From: Ignavibacteriota bacterium
GTDB taxonomy: Bacteria > Bacteroidota > Ignavibacteria > UBA10030 > SZUA-254
DNA length: 64,000 nucleotides
Assembly (NCBI GenBank): GCA_016212665.1
Contig: JACREZ010000002.1
Coordinates: 79,509-143,508 of the forward strand
Direction of reading: 5' to 3'
Shown: positions 36,868 through 44,748 of the stretch, piece by piece
Numbering within the stretch: position 1 is the stretch's first letter
Layout of the letters: every line of letters starts with the position of its first letter
The notes under the pieces: model-generated
The model's database searches: none
What the model saw: only the letters and a program-made list of their open reading frames with translations
What the model was told of the DNA's origin: nothing
Made by a program: the position numbers and the translations under genes

Positions 36868-37782
36868 CTACTTCTTCTTCCCTTTCGCTGAGATCAAAAA
36901 CTTTTCAACCGACTTCAAAATATTTTGAACCGACCATTTACTCAACACAAAATATTGAGGTGATTTTGAAGTCTGAACATAATACTTTGCCGTGTCGGGA
37001 AGTTGCGGATAGAAATTAATGGCAACTTCTTCCATTGAAGTGACTTTCAAATGTATAGGCTCCGTTTCCGGCTTTGTAAGCGTATCGGCAAAATCTTCCG
37101 TCTTCAAATCTGAAAGCGTACTGAGCGTTGAATTCATCGTGGTTGTTTCGACTGAATCAGCGCCGATTTTCCATCCGGAAGAATCCTTCTCAACAACGTA
37201 TTGCTTTGTGCCTGTGATGAATTCAAGTCGCCTGATGGAATCTTTCATCGTTGCATAGATTGATTTATCTCTCCACTCACGAACTTCCTGGTTCAACGAC
37301 CATGGACTTAAACCGGAACCGAGATACACATCGTTCGAGTTTTCTTTCCGAAAGTAAATTTCTTCGTATGATGGTCCCATCTTTCCGACTATCATCGTCA
37401 CGGTTTTTCCCGAACGGTCAGTAACGGAAAGTTTTGTTCCTGCGCTATCAACCTGATACGTTTTTTGTCTATCCACATTTGAAGAAACCAAACTACCGAC
37501 TTTAAACTTTTGCATTCCACCGAGAATCGGGAATAAGTTCACCATGTTTGCCGGATATTTCAACGGTGAAGTAACGTACCACTTTCCCCCTTGATTTTCC
37601 AGCGTAACGGATTTCTCCGGTTTTGTAATTTCAATTTTTACAATTGAAGCAGAGTCGAGCGACATGCTGAATGTTGCTGTGTCGTAACTTGCTTCACGCT
37701 CTTCCGAAGGCATCAAATAAAAAACTGCCAACGCTCCGAGCAATACAAATACTGCAATCAATATTACTGTTGATTTATTCAT
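36868..37782 (-). CDS. DUF4340 protein of the gliding-type ABC operon
   Basis: 304 aa. One N-terminal membrane helix (VILIAVFVLLGALAVFYLM) is followed by a periplasmic domain of the DUF4340 type (GKWYVTSPLKYPAN, VTDRSGKTVTMIVGK, YEEIYFRK, WSLNQEVREWRDKSI). This family is regularly found after GldG-like proteins, as here, 16 bp downstream. The C-terminus ends in basic AKGKKK, and the minisatellite starts directly after the stop. Its role in the complex is unknown. Confidence 0.88.
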   Translation of the reverse strand: MNKSTVILIAVFVLLGALAVFYLMPSEEREASYDTATFSMSLDSASIVKIEITKPEKSVTLENQGGKWYVTSPLKYPANMVNLFPILGGMQKFKVGSLVSSNVDRQKTYQVDSAGTKLSVTDRSGKTVTMIVGKMGPSYEEIYFRKENSNDVYLGSGLSPWSLNQEVREWRDKSIYATMKDSIRRLEFITGTKQYVVEKDSSGWKIGADSVETTTMNSTLSTLSDLKTEDFADTLTKPETEPIHLKVTSMEEVAINFYPQLPDTAKYYVQTSKSPQYFVLSKWSVQNILKSVEKFLISAKGKKK

Positions 37783-37798
37783 TTTTGTCTCCGTTCAA

Positions 37799-39385
37799 TT
37801 ACAATTCTCTGCTTTCAAGTCGTTTGCGCATTGAGACTCTCCATCTCCAGCGAACAACTCCAATCAAGACAACAAGAATTGGCGGCACGAGAAGATTTCC
37901 GTACTTCACCATGCTCTTTGTTCCTTCGCTCACTTCATCGAGAGGCTTTGCGCCGGTTTCCCGTGAACGAATCGAAGCAAGACCGATATCATCGGCAAGC
38001 CAATCAATTAAATTGGTAGCGAAGATGAGATTATCTTTGTTGTTCCCGGCGTACGCATCTTGAATAAAATCACCATCACCGATGACAGCAATCTTCGTAT
38101 CAACGCTTGTGTTTTGTTTGTTTGATTGGTCAATCGGAGCTATGAGCGTTGTATCCGGTTCAACTTGTTTATCCTTGAACGCGCTTGTGAATGAACCTTG
38201 CAACGTCACAGCAAGGGGAATGTTTTTCTCGCTGAATAAATCCTTCGTCATAGGTGCGTTCGGATTTATCATAAAGAATTGTTCCTGCCGTCCGCTTTGT
38301 TCGGATGACTTCACGAGCGTTTCAACCTGCAAACCCTTGCTTCGGGCAAGCGAGGTATCAATTGAACTTGTGAAGAAAAAGATAATTGTTCCTAAGTCTT
38401 TTACTATCGGGCTGTTCTTGCTGAACTCGCTCGCCATCGGAATCATCGGAAAAGGAATCTGGTTTTGCATCGTAAAGAATCCCATCTGTTGTTGTACCGT
38501 CACCGGTACGCAACGAACATCGCGCACCAAATCTGTATTGATGCGAACGCCGTACGATTCAAGCATCTCATCCATTTCAAGTTGCAACGGCTGACCCATT
38601 TGTGATTGCAAATCTGCTTTCACTTTGTTCAACCAAAAAGCAACTTTGCCACCTTTCATCATGTATTGGTCAATCACATATTTTTCCCAACTCTTGAACG
38701 GTTTTTCGGGCGCGGCAATTACCAGCACCGCAATATCCGAAGCGATTGGTTGTCCATTACTTAGACTGACAGGTAAAACTTGATATTGCTTTTCTAACAT
38801 CTGTTTCAAACGACCGATTTTATCCATACCGATTTCATCGTGTCCTGAAAGGAAACCGACTTTCTTCAAATCCGTCGCCGTCATCTTCTTCATCGCTGAA
38901 CTGATTTCGTATTCGATGTTGGCGGTGTTCTGCATAACAGGCATAACTTCCTTTTTATCGCCATAAAGGAAAACCATTCCCATGTATGCTTTTTCGATTT
39001 GCATCTTATCTTCCTTCACAACCTGCACCTGCACGGGAGGAATTCCGTATGCCTGTGCTTCTTTTTCAATCTCCTCTTTATCTTTCGGGTCAATGAATTC
39101 GTATTGGAAATTACCGCCGCCGTACGCACGGTAATCGTCGAGTTGGTCTTGCAAATACCGTTTGTGATTGTTGTACGGTGATGGGAGTTCACTCGTGAAA
39201 TATGCTTTCACCAAAAACTTGTCTTCCAGATTCTTCACCAAGTTCTTGCTTGCATCCGAGAGTGTGTACATTTGTGTTTCTGTCAGGTCGAATCGCGTGA
39301 ACAACCGAATCCCGACGATATTCAGGAAAATTAAAATCCCGATTATGAGAATTACTCTGATTATTGTTTGACGTTTCTGATTCAT
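37799..39385 (-). CDS. GldG-like ABC transporter auxiliary component
   Basis: 528 aa. N-terminal membrane helix (VILIIGILIFLNIVGIRLF), then the typical RFDLTETQMYTLSDASKNLVKNLED start of GldG-type proteins, a large periplasmic domain (AYGGGNFQYEFIDPKD, GFLSGHDEI), and a C-terminal membrane helix (LLVPPILVVLIGVVRWRW). In Flavobacterium, GldA-GldF-GldG form an ABC exporter needed for gliding; related operons are common in non-gliding FCB bacteria. It is 12 bp downstream of the permease gene. Confidence 0.88.
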   Translation of the reverse strand: MNQKRQTIIRVILIIGILIFLNIVGIRLFTRFDLTETQMYTLSDASKNLVKNLEDKFLVKAYFTSELPSPYNNHKRYLQDQLDDYRAYGGGNFQYEFIDPKDKEEIEKEAQAYGIPPVQVQVVKEDKMQIEKAYMGMVFLYGDKKEVMPVMQNTANIEYEISSAMKKMTATDLKKVGFLSGHDEIGMDKIGRLKQMLEKQYQVLPVSLSNGQPIASDIAVLVIAAPEKPFKSWEKYVIDQYMMKGGKVAFWLNKVKADLQSQMGQPLQLEMDEMLESYGVRINTDLVRDVRCVPVTVQQQMGFFTMQNQIPFPMIPMASEFSKNSPIVKDLGTIIFFFTSSIDTSLARSKGLQVETLVKSSEQSGRQEQFFMINPNAPMTKDLFSEKNIPLAVTLQGSFTSAFKDKQVEPDTTLIAPIDQSNKQNTSVDTKIAVIGDGDFIQDAYAGNNKDNLIFATNLIDWLADDIGLASIRSRETGAKPLDEVSEGTKSMVKYGNLLVPPILVVLIGVVRWRWRVSMRKRLESREL

Positions 39386-39397
39386 ATTCTTTACTCC

Positions 39398-40111
39398 TTA
39401 CCACCGTTTCCGTTGAAGTGCAAACGAACCAAGCATCAATGAGAATGAAATCATTGAGAGATAGTAAATCAAATCTCTCGTATCAATCACTCCGCGGGCT
39501 ATGTTTGAGAAGTGATAATCAATGCTCATGTATTCAAGCACCGTTGCTAAATACGGAGGAACAACGTACAGCACTTTATCAAGCATAAACAACCCGAACA
39601 CGATAATAAAACTGACTATTGCCGAAGTGATTTGATTTTCCGAGAGCGACGAGCCAAGCATACTGACCGAGATGAAAACTCCGCCGACAAACATCAACCC
39701 AAGATAGCCACCGATAACGGGACCGAGGTCGAGCCTGCCGAGTAATGCTACAGTGATGTAGTAACTTATGGTCGGCAAAAGCGTGAAGAAAAATAACGCC
39801 CATGCTGAAAGGAATTTTCCAATCACGATTTCATGCTCTCGAATCGGCTTCGTCATGAGAAGTTCGAGCGTTCCCGTCTTCATCTCTTCCGAAAGCAGAC
39901 GCATAGTAATAAGCGGGCCGAAGAAAAGCAAAAGAAAAGGAGTTATCTCGAACACCACGCGAAGCGACGACATGTTCATCAGGAAAAGATTGGTGGTGAA
40001 AAACCAACCGAGAATTGCTAAAAACCCGACAATGACGATGTAGGCAATCGCCGAGTTGAAATATGAACGCAATTCTTTCAAGAAAATATATTTGATATTA
40101 GTCAGGTTCAT
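39398..40111 (-). CDS. GldF-like ABC transporter permease
   Basis: 237 aa from the ATG at 40111, which overlaps the ATPase stop (ATGA); the longer frame from 40204 would overlap the ATPase by ~100 bp and lacks support. About six membrane helices are visible. Typical ABC-2 permease features are NIKYIFLKELRSYFNSAIAY at the N-terminus, LITMRLLSEEMKTGTLELLMTKPIRE and a final FALQRKRW. It forms the membrane channel for the ATPase encoded just upstream. Confidence 0.92.
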   Translation of the reverse strand: MNLTNIKYIFLKELRSYFNSAIAYIVIVGFLAILGWFFTTNLFLMNMSSLRVVFEITPFLLLFFGPLITMRLLSEEMKTGTLELLMTKPIREHEIVIGKFLSAWALFFFTLLPTISYYITVALLGRLDLGPVIGGYLGLMFVGGVFISVSMLGSSLSENQITSAIVSFIIVFGLFMLDKVLYVVPPYLATVLEYMSIDYHFSNIARGVIDTRDLIYYLSMISFSLMLGSFALQRKRW

Positions 40112-41067
40112 TTTGTCACCTCCGAAGTTAATTGACGGAAGATATCTTCCAAACTTGTTTTGACTGAGTGCATTTCCAGCATGGTCCATCCTTTTTGAAC
40201 GCACATGTTGAACAGTTCACGACGAACATCAACTGCGATTGCATTGTTCGTCGAGACAGAGAATTTCTTTGTCCCGTTCTGTTCATGGTTAAGCAAGACC
40301 TGCTCAATCGTCGGAATGGTTTTGACTTGCACAGCGACCGTCTCGAACGATTGTCCGTCCGGAACATCAATTTCCATTTCGATTTTCTCTCCGCCGGAAG
40401 AACTTCGTTGCAATTCCTCGATGTTGCCATCAGCCACAATCTTTCCGCGGTTGATGATGATAACGCGAGAGCAAGTCGCCTGAACTTCAGAAAGAATGTG
40501 TGTCGAAAGAACTACCGTCTTTTCCCGACCAAGTTCTTTGATAAGACTTCTAATTTCGACAATCTGATTCGGGTCGAGACCGCTCGTCGGTTCGTCAAGA
40601 ATCAACACACGCGGCTCGTGAATCATCGCCGCCGCAAGTCCGACGCGTTGGCGATAACCCTTCGAAAGTTGCCCGATATCTTTGTGTTTCATTTCTCCAA
40701 GCACACAGACATCAACCATCTTTTTGACTTGTCGCCTGATGTTTTGTTTCTGCACACCTTGCAACTGTGCGGCGTATTCGAGATACTCCAACACATTCAT
40801 ATCGTGATAGAGCGGATTCGCTTCCGGCAAATAGCCGATGAGTTTACGCACTTCGAACGATTCGGTAAAGACATCACGACCTTCGACTTTAATCGCTCCG
40901 CCGCTCGATGCCAGATACCCTGTAATAATTCGCATAGTAGTCGTCTTTCCCGCCCCGTTCGGACCGAGAAAGCCCAATACTTCGCCCGAGTGAACCTCGA
41001 AAGAAATATCGTTCACGGCACGCGCGGTACCGTACGACTTCGATAAATTTTCAACTAAAATTGACAT
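40108..41067 (-). CDS. GldA-like ABC transporter ATPase
   Basis: 319 aa. Walker A is GPNGAGKTTTMR, the Q-loop region follows, the ABC signature is LSKGYRQRVGLA, and Walker B is VLILDEPTSGLDPNQ with the switch His in VLSTHILSEV. A ~90-residue C-terminal extension is typical of drug/GldA-type ATPases (DUF4162-like). It energises the permease encoded directly downstream. The gene has an AAGGA box and a consensus promoter (41139-41169) upstream. Confidence 0.95.
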   Translation of the reverse strand: MSILVENLSKSYGTARAVNDISFEVHSGEVLGFLGPNGAGKTTTMRIITGYLASSGGAIKVEGRDVFTESFEVRKLIGYLPEANPLYHDMNVLEYLEYAAQLQGVQKQNIRRQVKKMVDVCVLGEMKHKDIGQLSKGYRQRVGLAAAMIHEPRVLILDEPTSGLDPNQIVEIRSLIKELGREKTVVLSTHILSEVQATCSRVIIINRGKIVADGNIEELQRSSSGGEKIEMEIDVPDGQSFETVAVQVKTIPTIEQVLLNHEQNGTKKFSVSTNNAIAVDVRRELFNMCVQKGWTMLEMHSVKTSLEDIFRQLTSEVTK

Positions 41068-41138
41068 TTAATAATCCTTAGATAAAATTCCTCAGATATA
41101 CAAAGAAATAGTTAAGAAAAGTTCCTTAAAAAGGCGTG

Positions 41139-41169
41139 CAAATATATAAATGGAATGGGTTTTTTGCAA
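41139..41169 (-). promoter_or_regulatory. Bacteroidota-type promoter of the gldA-gldF-gldG-DUF4340 operon
   Basis: On the minus strand TTG (41169-41167), 20 nt, then TATATTTG (41146-41139), a full match to the consensus. The leader to the ATG at 41067 would be ~65 nt. Confidence 0.65.
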
Positions 41170-41406
41170 ATTAGCGTGGAAACTAACAATGACGTACAAA
41201 CGCCTCACGAGAGTATTATGAGTTTGATACAACTTTGAATGGTAGTCTTTTACATTTCCACACAAAACCTCTATCAAACGTGTTCATATTACACGTAACA
41301 TTCCGATGGGTGCGAAGTTGTTCTGGACACCCATCGGAAGTAAAATCATTTCTTTGGAATTACCTCTACGGGGAATCTCAAAGACGAATCAGCGATAAGC
41401 CGTAAC
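41170..41406. other. Spacer with a 12-bp perfect inverted repeat (41301-41339)
   Basis: TTCCGATGGGTG (41301-41312) pairs perfectly with CACCCATCGGAA (41328-41339) around a 15-nt loop. No T-run follows in either direction. It lies ~70 bp beyond the stop of the small membrane gene at 41407, so it may be a terminator without a U-tract or an mRNA-stabilising hairpin. No gene is seen in the rest of the stretch. Confidence 0.5.
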
Positions 41407-41757
41407 TCAACTATTGAAATCTTTCTTTGATGCAATACCGTAGTAAACAAGTAAAGCACAGCCCGCGAACAAACAGACTAACCCGATAATCACTCCTTCT
41501 TCTACATAGAATTGTGAGTGAAGATAATTTCCTAAGACAACAGCCAATCCTACACAAACGAATAATAATCCCCACTTGAGTGAAGAAAAGGGATCGCGCC
41601 GTATCTCGCGTGTAAAGAATGCTTTTATTTCGTCTGAAGACAAGCCTTTTTCCACCATCGCCATTCGTTCCCGATGGCGGGAAGTGATATGAGTGATAAA
41701 AATAGCCGCTACTGAAATGAAGAAGACTAATGGTATCAGAATTTCGGGACCGTTCAT
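41407..41757 (-). CDS. Small membrane protein (DUF6249-like)
   Basis: 116 aa with three membrane helices: LIPLVFFISVAAIFI at the start and two in the C-terminal half (LLFVCVGLAVVLGNYL, IGLVCLFAGCALLVYYG). Between them is a basic region HRERMAMVEKGLSSDEIKAFF, as in the DUF6249 family often encoded next to ECF sigma factors. It is divergent from the ECF sigma gene, with a perfect inverted repeat in the shared upstream region, which suggests joint regulation. The family call is by resemblance only. Confidence 0.72.
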   Translation of the reverse strand: MNGPEILIPLVFFISVAAIFITHITSRHRERMAMVEKGLSSDEIKAFFTREIRRDPFSSLKWGLLFVCVGLAVVLGNYLHSQFYVEEGVIIGLVCLFAGCALLVYYGIASKKDFNS

Positions 41758-41816
41758 ATATTTTTCCTTATTTGATTTGTTAAACTCTTTATTTACTTTG
41801 ACTCCGATTTTAACAC

Positions 41817-41858
41817 GAATGTTTCATTCAATTTATTATCATTATCAATGAAACATTC
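41817..41858. promoter_or_regulatory. 12-bp inverted repeat between divergent genes
   Basis: GAATGTTTCATT (41817-41828) and AATGAAACATTC (41847-41858) are perfectly complementary with an 18-bp spacer. It lies in the 132-bp region between the small membrane gene (minus) and the sigma factor gene (plus), so it may be an operator or a pair of identical oppositely oriented -35 elements. Confidence 0.55.
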
Positions 41859-41878
41859 TCACCGGTTGATAAGTCTAA
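41849..41878 (+). promoter_or_regulatory. Possible ECF-type promoter of the sigma factor gene
   Basis: TGAAACA (41849-41855), 17 nt, then GTCTAA (41873-41878) resembles the sigma-E consensus GGAACTT-N16/17-GTCTAA. The -10 element ends 11 nt before the ATG at 41890, giving a very short or absent leader. The match suggests autoregulation but is tentative. Confidence 0.4.
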
Positions 41879-41889
41879 CAACATAGAAA

Positions 41890-42459
41890 ATGCATTTATC
41901 GGAACGTGAAATCCTCGAACAGATCCGCTCGGGCAAGAAATATCTTTACACTCATCTCGTTGAGAGATATAAAGACCAAGTTATGACTCTTGCCGTTCGT
42001 ATCCTGAAGAATCGGGATGACGCTGAGGAGGCGGCACAGGATGCTTTCGTACGCGCATATAACGCATTGGAGAAGTTTGAACAGAAAGCGAAATTCAGCA
42101 CATGGTTATATCGCATTGTGTATAATGTTTGTCTTACGAGATTGAAAAAAGCAGAACGACAAATTGAATTTGTTCGCGATGAAGATAATGCAGAAATTGA
42201 AACAGAATTATTTCCTTCCGTCCTTCCCTCAATTGAATACGATAATCTGGAGTTGTTGGGAATTGTCAAATCAATGATTGAAGAACTACCGGAAAAATAC
42301 AGGGCGATTTTATCTCTCTTCTATTTCCAGGAATTAAGCTATGAAGAAATCGGACAAGTGACTGAGTTACCGCTCGGAACAGTGAAAACACATTTGTTCC
42401 GCGCGCGAACGCTGTTACTCAACCGATTAGCGTCTGAATATCAAATAGAAACAGTTTAA
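41890..42459 (+). CDS. ECF-type RNA polymerase sigma factor
   Basis: 189 aa. Region 2 shows YLYTHLVERYKDQVMTLAVRIL and DDAEEAAQDAFVRAYNAL; region 4 shows LSYEEIGQVTELPLGTVKTHLFRAR, a helix-turn-helix for the -35 element. Regions 1.1 and 3 are absent, as in group 4 (ECF) factors. It redirects RNA polymerase to an envelope- or stress-type regulon. The anti-sigma gene begins 8 bp later on the same strand. Confidence 0.94.
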   Translation: MHLSEREILEQIRSGKKYLYTHLVERYKDQVMTLAVRILKNRDDAEEAAQDAFVRAYNALEKFEQKAKFSTWLYRIVYNVCLTRLKKAERQIEFVRDEDNAEIETELFPSVLPSIEYDNLELLGIVKSMIEELPEKYRAILSLFYFQELSYEEIGQVTELPLGTVKTHLFRARTLLLNRLASEYQIETV

Positions 42460-42467
42460 GAAATACA

Positions 42468-43028
42468 ATGCAACACTTAACAGATAGAGAAATTCAAGAG
42501 TTGGCTGATACGAAGGTGAAGAATAATTCTTTCACACAGGCGAACCGGCATTTGATGGAATGCCGGATTTGTGCAGAGCGCGTAAGAGCAATCAGCGAAC
42601 TCTCCCGTTCAATCAAAAAAATTAGACTTGAACATCCGTCAAAAGATTTTACATCTCAACTCATTCGGAAGATCGGAATCAAGGAAGCGCCATCGTTCGC
42701 ATGGAAAGTGTTGACAAATTTCGCTCCGCTTTTTATGCTGACAATCGTTATGGTAGTTTTGGTTGGTGCGTTACAAATTTCAGGAACGACGGAGTCTCAG
42801 GAAATTACACTTGCCGTTGAGAAAGTTCAAACAGCGTATTCCGATGCAACAAAGCAGATTTCCACTGCATCAACCGCTCTTAATGTCTGGCTGAAAAAAT
42901 TATTTCCATTCGCCTTCGCGGGTGATAGTGTAACGTTAATTATTTTTCTGGTATGCTTCCTCAGTGCAATCGCATTGTTGGATAAATATCTCTTCGCGCA
43001 TTTTGTGAAGCGAAGACAAATTATTTGA
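42468..43028 (+). CDS. Zinc-binding anti-sigma factor (membrane)
   Basis: 186 aa. The N-terminus has the ZAS/zf-HC2 pattern H-x3-C-x2-C (HLMECRIC, residues 28-35), which binds zinc and clamps ECF sigma factors. Two membrane helices follow (LFMLTIVMVVLVGAL and LIIFLVCFLSAIALL) with a ~45-residue loop between them. It should hold the upstream sigma factor inactive at the inner membrane until a signal is sensed. Its 3' end overlaps the convergent TPR gene by 8 bp. Confidence 0.88.
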   Translation: MQHLTDREIQELADTKVKNNSFTQANRHLMECRICAERVRAISELSRSIKKIRLEHPSKDFTSQLIRKIGIKEAPSFAWKVLTNFAPLFMLTIVMVVLVGALQISGTTESQEITLAVEKVQTAYSDATKQISTASTALNVWLKKLFPFAFAGDSVTLIIFLVCFLSAIALLDKYLFAHFVKRRQII

Positions 43029-44748
43029 GTTTCTCCAACGCGTCGAGTTTCAACTCAGCACGTTTTTTATATTCAAGAATTGCCTGATGTTCCGGTTTAA
43101 TCGTTAGCGCTTTGGTCCAAACTTCGAGCGCTTTTTTGTAATTTTCCTCAACGTAATATTGCAAACCAATCTTAAAGTATTCTTCGACCTTTGGAACAAG
43201 AGAATCTCTGGAACGGTCAACAAATGTTTGAGCCTCTTTACTTTTCGGGTCTTGTTTTAAATATTCTTGGAATATACCAATCGCCTCAAGGTAGTTTTCT
43301 TGTTCAAAAGCAACCTTCCCTTTATCAAACAATTCTTTCGACGAACGTTGAGTCTTCACCACATCAGAACTTGCTTTCATTTTCGATTCGATGATTGCTA
43401 AATTTCTTTTCGCTTCCGGGTTGTTCGAATTGTATCGCAACACTCGTTCATACGCAATTTGCGCCGCTTCTAATTGATTTCTTTCCATTCGAGCCCCCCC
43501 TTTTGATAGATACACAGCAACACTATCGGCAATCATCTTTTCCATTTCTGAAAGTGTTTGAAGAATTGTTTCATCTTCCGAATCACAATCAAACGCTTGC
43601 TGATAACGATCTCGCGCAGCGTCATACATTCCTAATTGCTTGAGGCTGTCGGCAACGACAAAAATCTTCATCGCCTCCTCATGTAATTTTGGTTGTAACG
43701 CACGCAATCTGTTCGTGACCATTGCATCATCAGGATGTGAACTTAGAAATTTGAGATAATTCTTTTTCGCGGCTAAATATTTCCCTTCCTGTTCAAATTG
43801 CTTGGCTTCGGTTAGAAGAAATCGTGTCGAGGTTTCCGTCACACCCTGAGATAACCCGATGTACGTTCGAGCCGGTTCATAATATTCATCGTATTCAATT
43901 GCATGGACAAAAGAATTCCTTGCCTGAGAAAACGCATCATCCTCATATAATTTTATTCCCTCCTCATAATATCGTTCACTGATTTGTCGGGGGTCATCAC
44001 CAAAACGGAAGTTCACAGAGAAGGAAAGGCTTTGTTTTCCGACTGCAAAGTCTACATTCATTGCAGGCATCTCATAACTCACGCCGCAAGCAAAATCATC
44101 AAAGGATTTTGTTCCGGCTTGCAGTGCAAGTTCGGACGATAGTAAATATTCTGCACCGAGAGGAAATTCTGTATCGTTATGTTCATACAACAAACTCCCC
44201 TGTAATCTCAAACGATTTGGCATCAACCAATATCCGACACCGGCATTTAACTGTTGTTCGTTGAGTGACGAATTCGAGGAAAGATTTATCAAACTCAATC
44301 CAGCCATAATGCCCGAATTCTTTCCTTCAGTCCCCGGAAAATGAACAGAACTCCCCAGTGAAGCAGTTATTTCCGGATTCGTGTTGTTTATGTATGTCAG
44401 TGTCCCTCCGACTGTATGACGAGTTCCGATGATGCGCGCATATCCAATCGAATATTGGGACGAACCAAATTCGTTTCCAATTCCTATGCCGAACGTCCCG
44501 ACGAATGGTACAAAATGGGCAACACCGATTATTGGCAACGATTCAAACCGACTTGTTCCGAGAAAAAGTTCTCGAGTATGAATCCGTGCCAGTTCTCCCG
44601 GGTTGAGAAACAGCGCAGATGGCTTTGCTACTCTCATTACCGATGAACCGCCTAACGCGTAATTGTTGCTTCCTGCAATCTGCGATTGTGAAAATCCCAC
44701 AACTGAAAGCAGGAGTATGATACTAAATATTTTCCCTACGTTTTTCAT
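43021..44748 (-). CDS. PorV-like barrel plus TPR protein
   Basis: 575 aa from the ATG at 44748, which overlaps the cyclase stop (TAATG); the longer frame from 44904 lies within the cyclase gene. A signal peptide (FSIILLLSVVGFSQS) is followed by a ~250-residue PorV/PorQ-type barrel start (NNYALGGSSVMRVAKPSALFLNPG), then TPR repeats (YYEEGIKLYEDDAFSQARNSF, ARDRYQQAFDCD, AQIAYERVLRYNSNNPEAKRNL, KALEVWTKALTIKPEHQAILEYK). It is likely an outer-membrane-associated scaffold; its target is unknown. Confidence 0.78.
   Translation of the reverse strand: MKNVGKIFSIILLLSVVGFSQSQIAGSNNYALGGSSVMRVAKPSALFLNPGELARIHTRELFLGTSRFESLPIIGVAHFVPFVGTFGIGIGNEFGSSQYSIGYARIIGTRHTVGGTLTYINNTNPEITASLGSSVHFPGTEGKNSGIMAGLSLINLSSNSSLNEQQLNAGVGYWLMPNRLRLQGSLLYEHNDTEFPLGAEYLLSSELALQAGTKSFDDFACGVSYEMPAMNVDFAVGKQSLSFSVNFRFGDDPRQISERYYEEGIKLYEDDAFSQARNSFVHAIEYDEYYEPARTYIGLSQGVTETSTRFLLTEAKQFEQEGKYLAAKKNYLKFLSSHPDDAMVTNRLRALQPKLHEEAMKIFVVADSLKQLGMYDAARDRYQQAFDCDSEDETILQTLSEMEKMIADSVAVYLSKGGARMERNQLEAAQIAYERVLRYNSNNPEAKRNLAIIESKMKASSDVVKTQRSSKELFDKGKVAFEQENYLEAIGIFQEYLKQDPKSKEAQTFVDRSRDSLVPKVEEYFKIGLQYYVEENYKKALEVWTKALTIKPEHQAILEYKKRAELKLDALEKLK

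Noticed and set aside
36531-37019. Open frames across the 21-bp repeat array on both strands as real proteins
   Set aside because: The array is open in several frames because the unit is a multiple of three and lacks stops; no frame has a ribosome-binding site or family resemblance.
40168-41046. 292-codon open frame on the plus strand
   Set aside because: It lies antisense to the gldA-like ATPase, which has all ABC motifs; the plus frame has no recognisable domain.
41092-41277. 61-codon minus-strand frame upstream of gldA
   Set aside because: It covers the consensus promoter of the gld operon and has no family resemblance.
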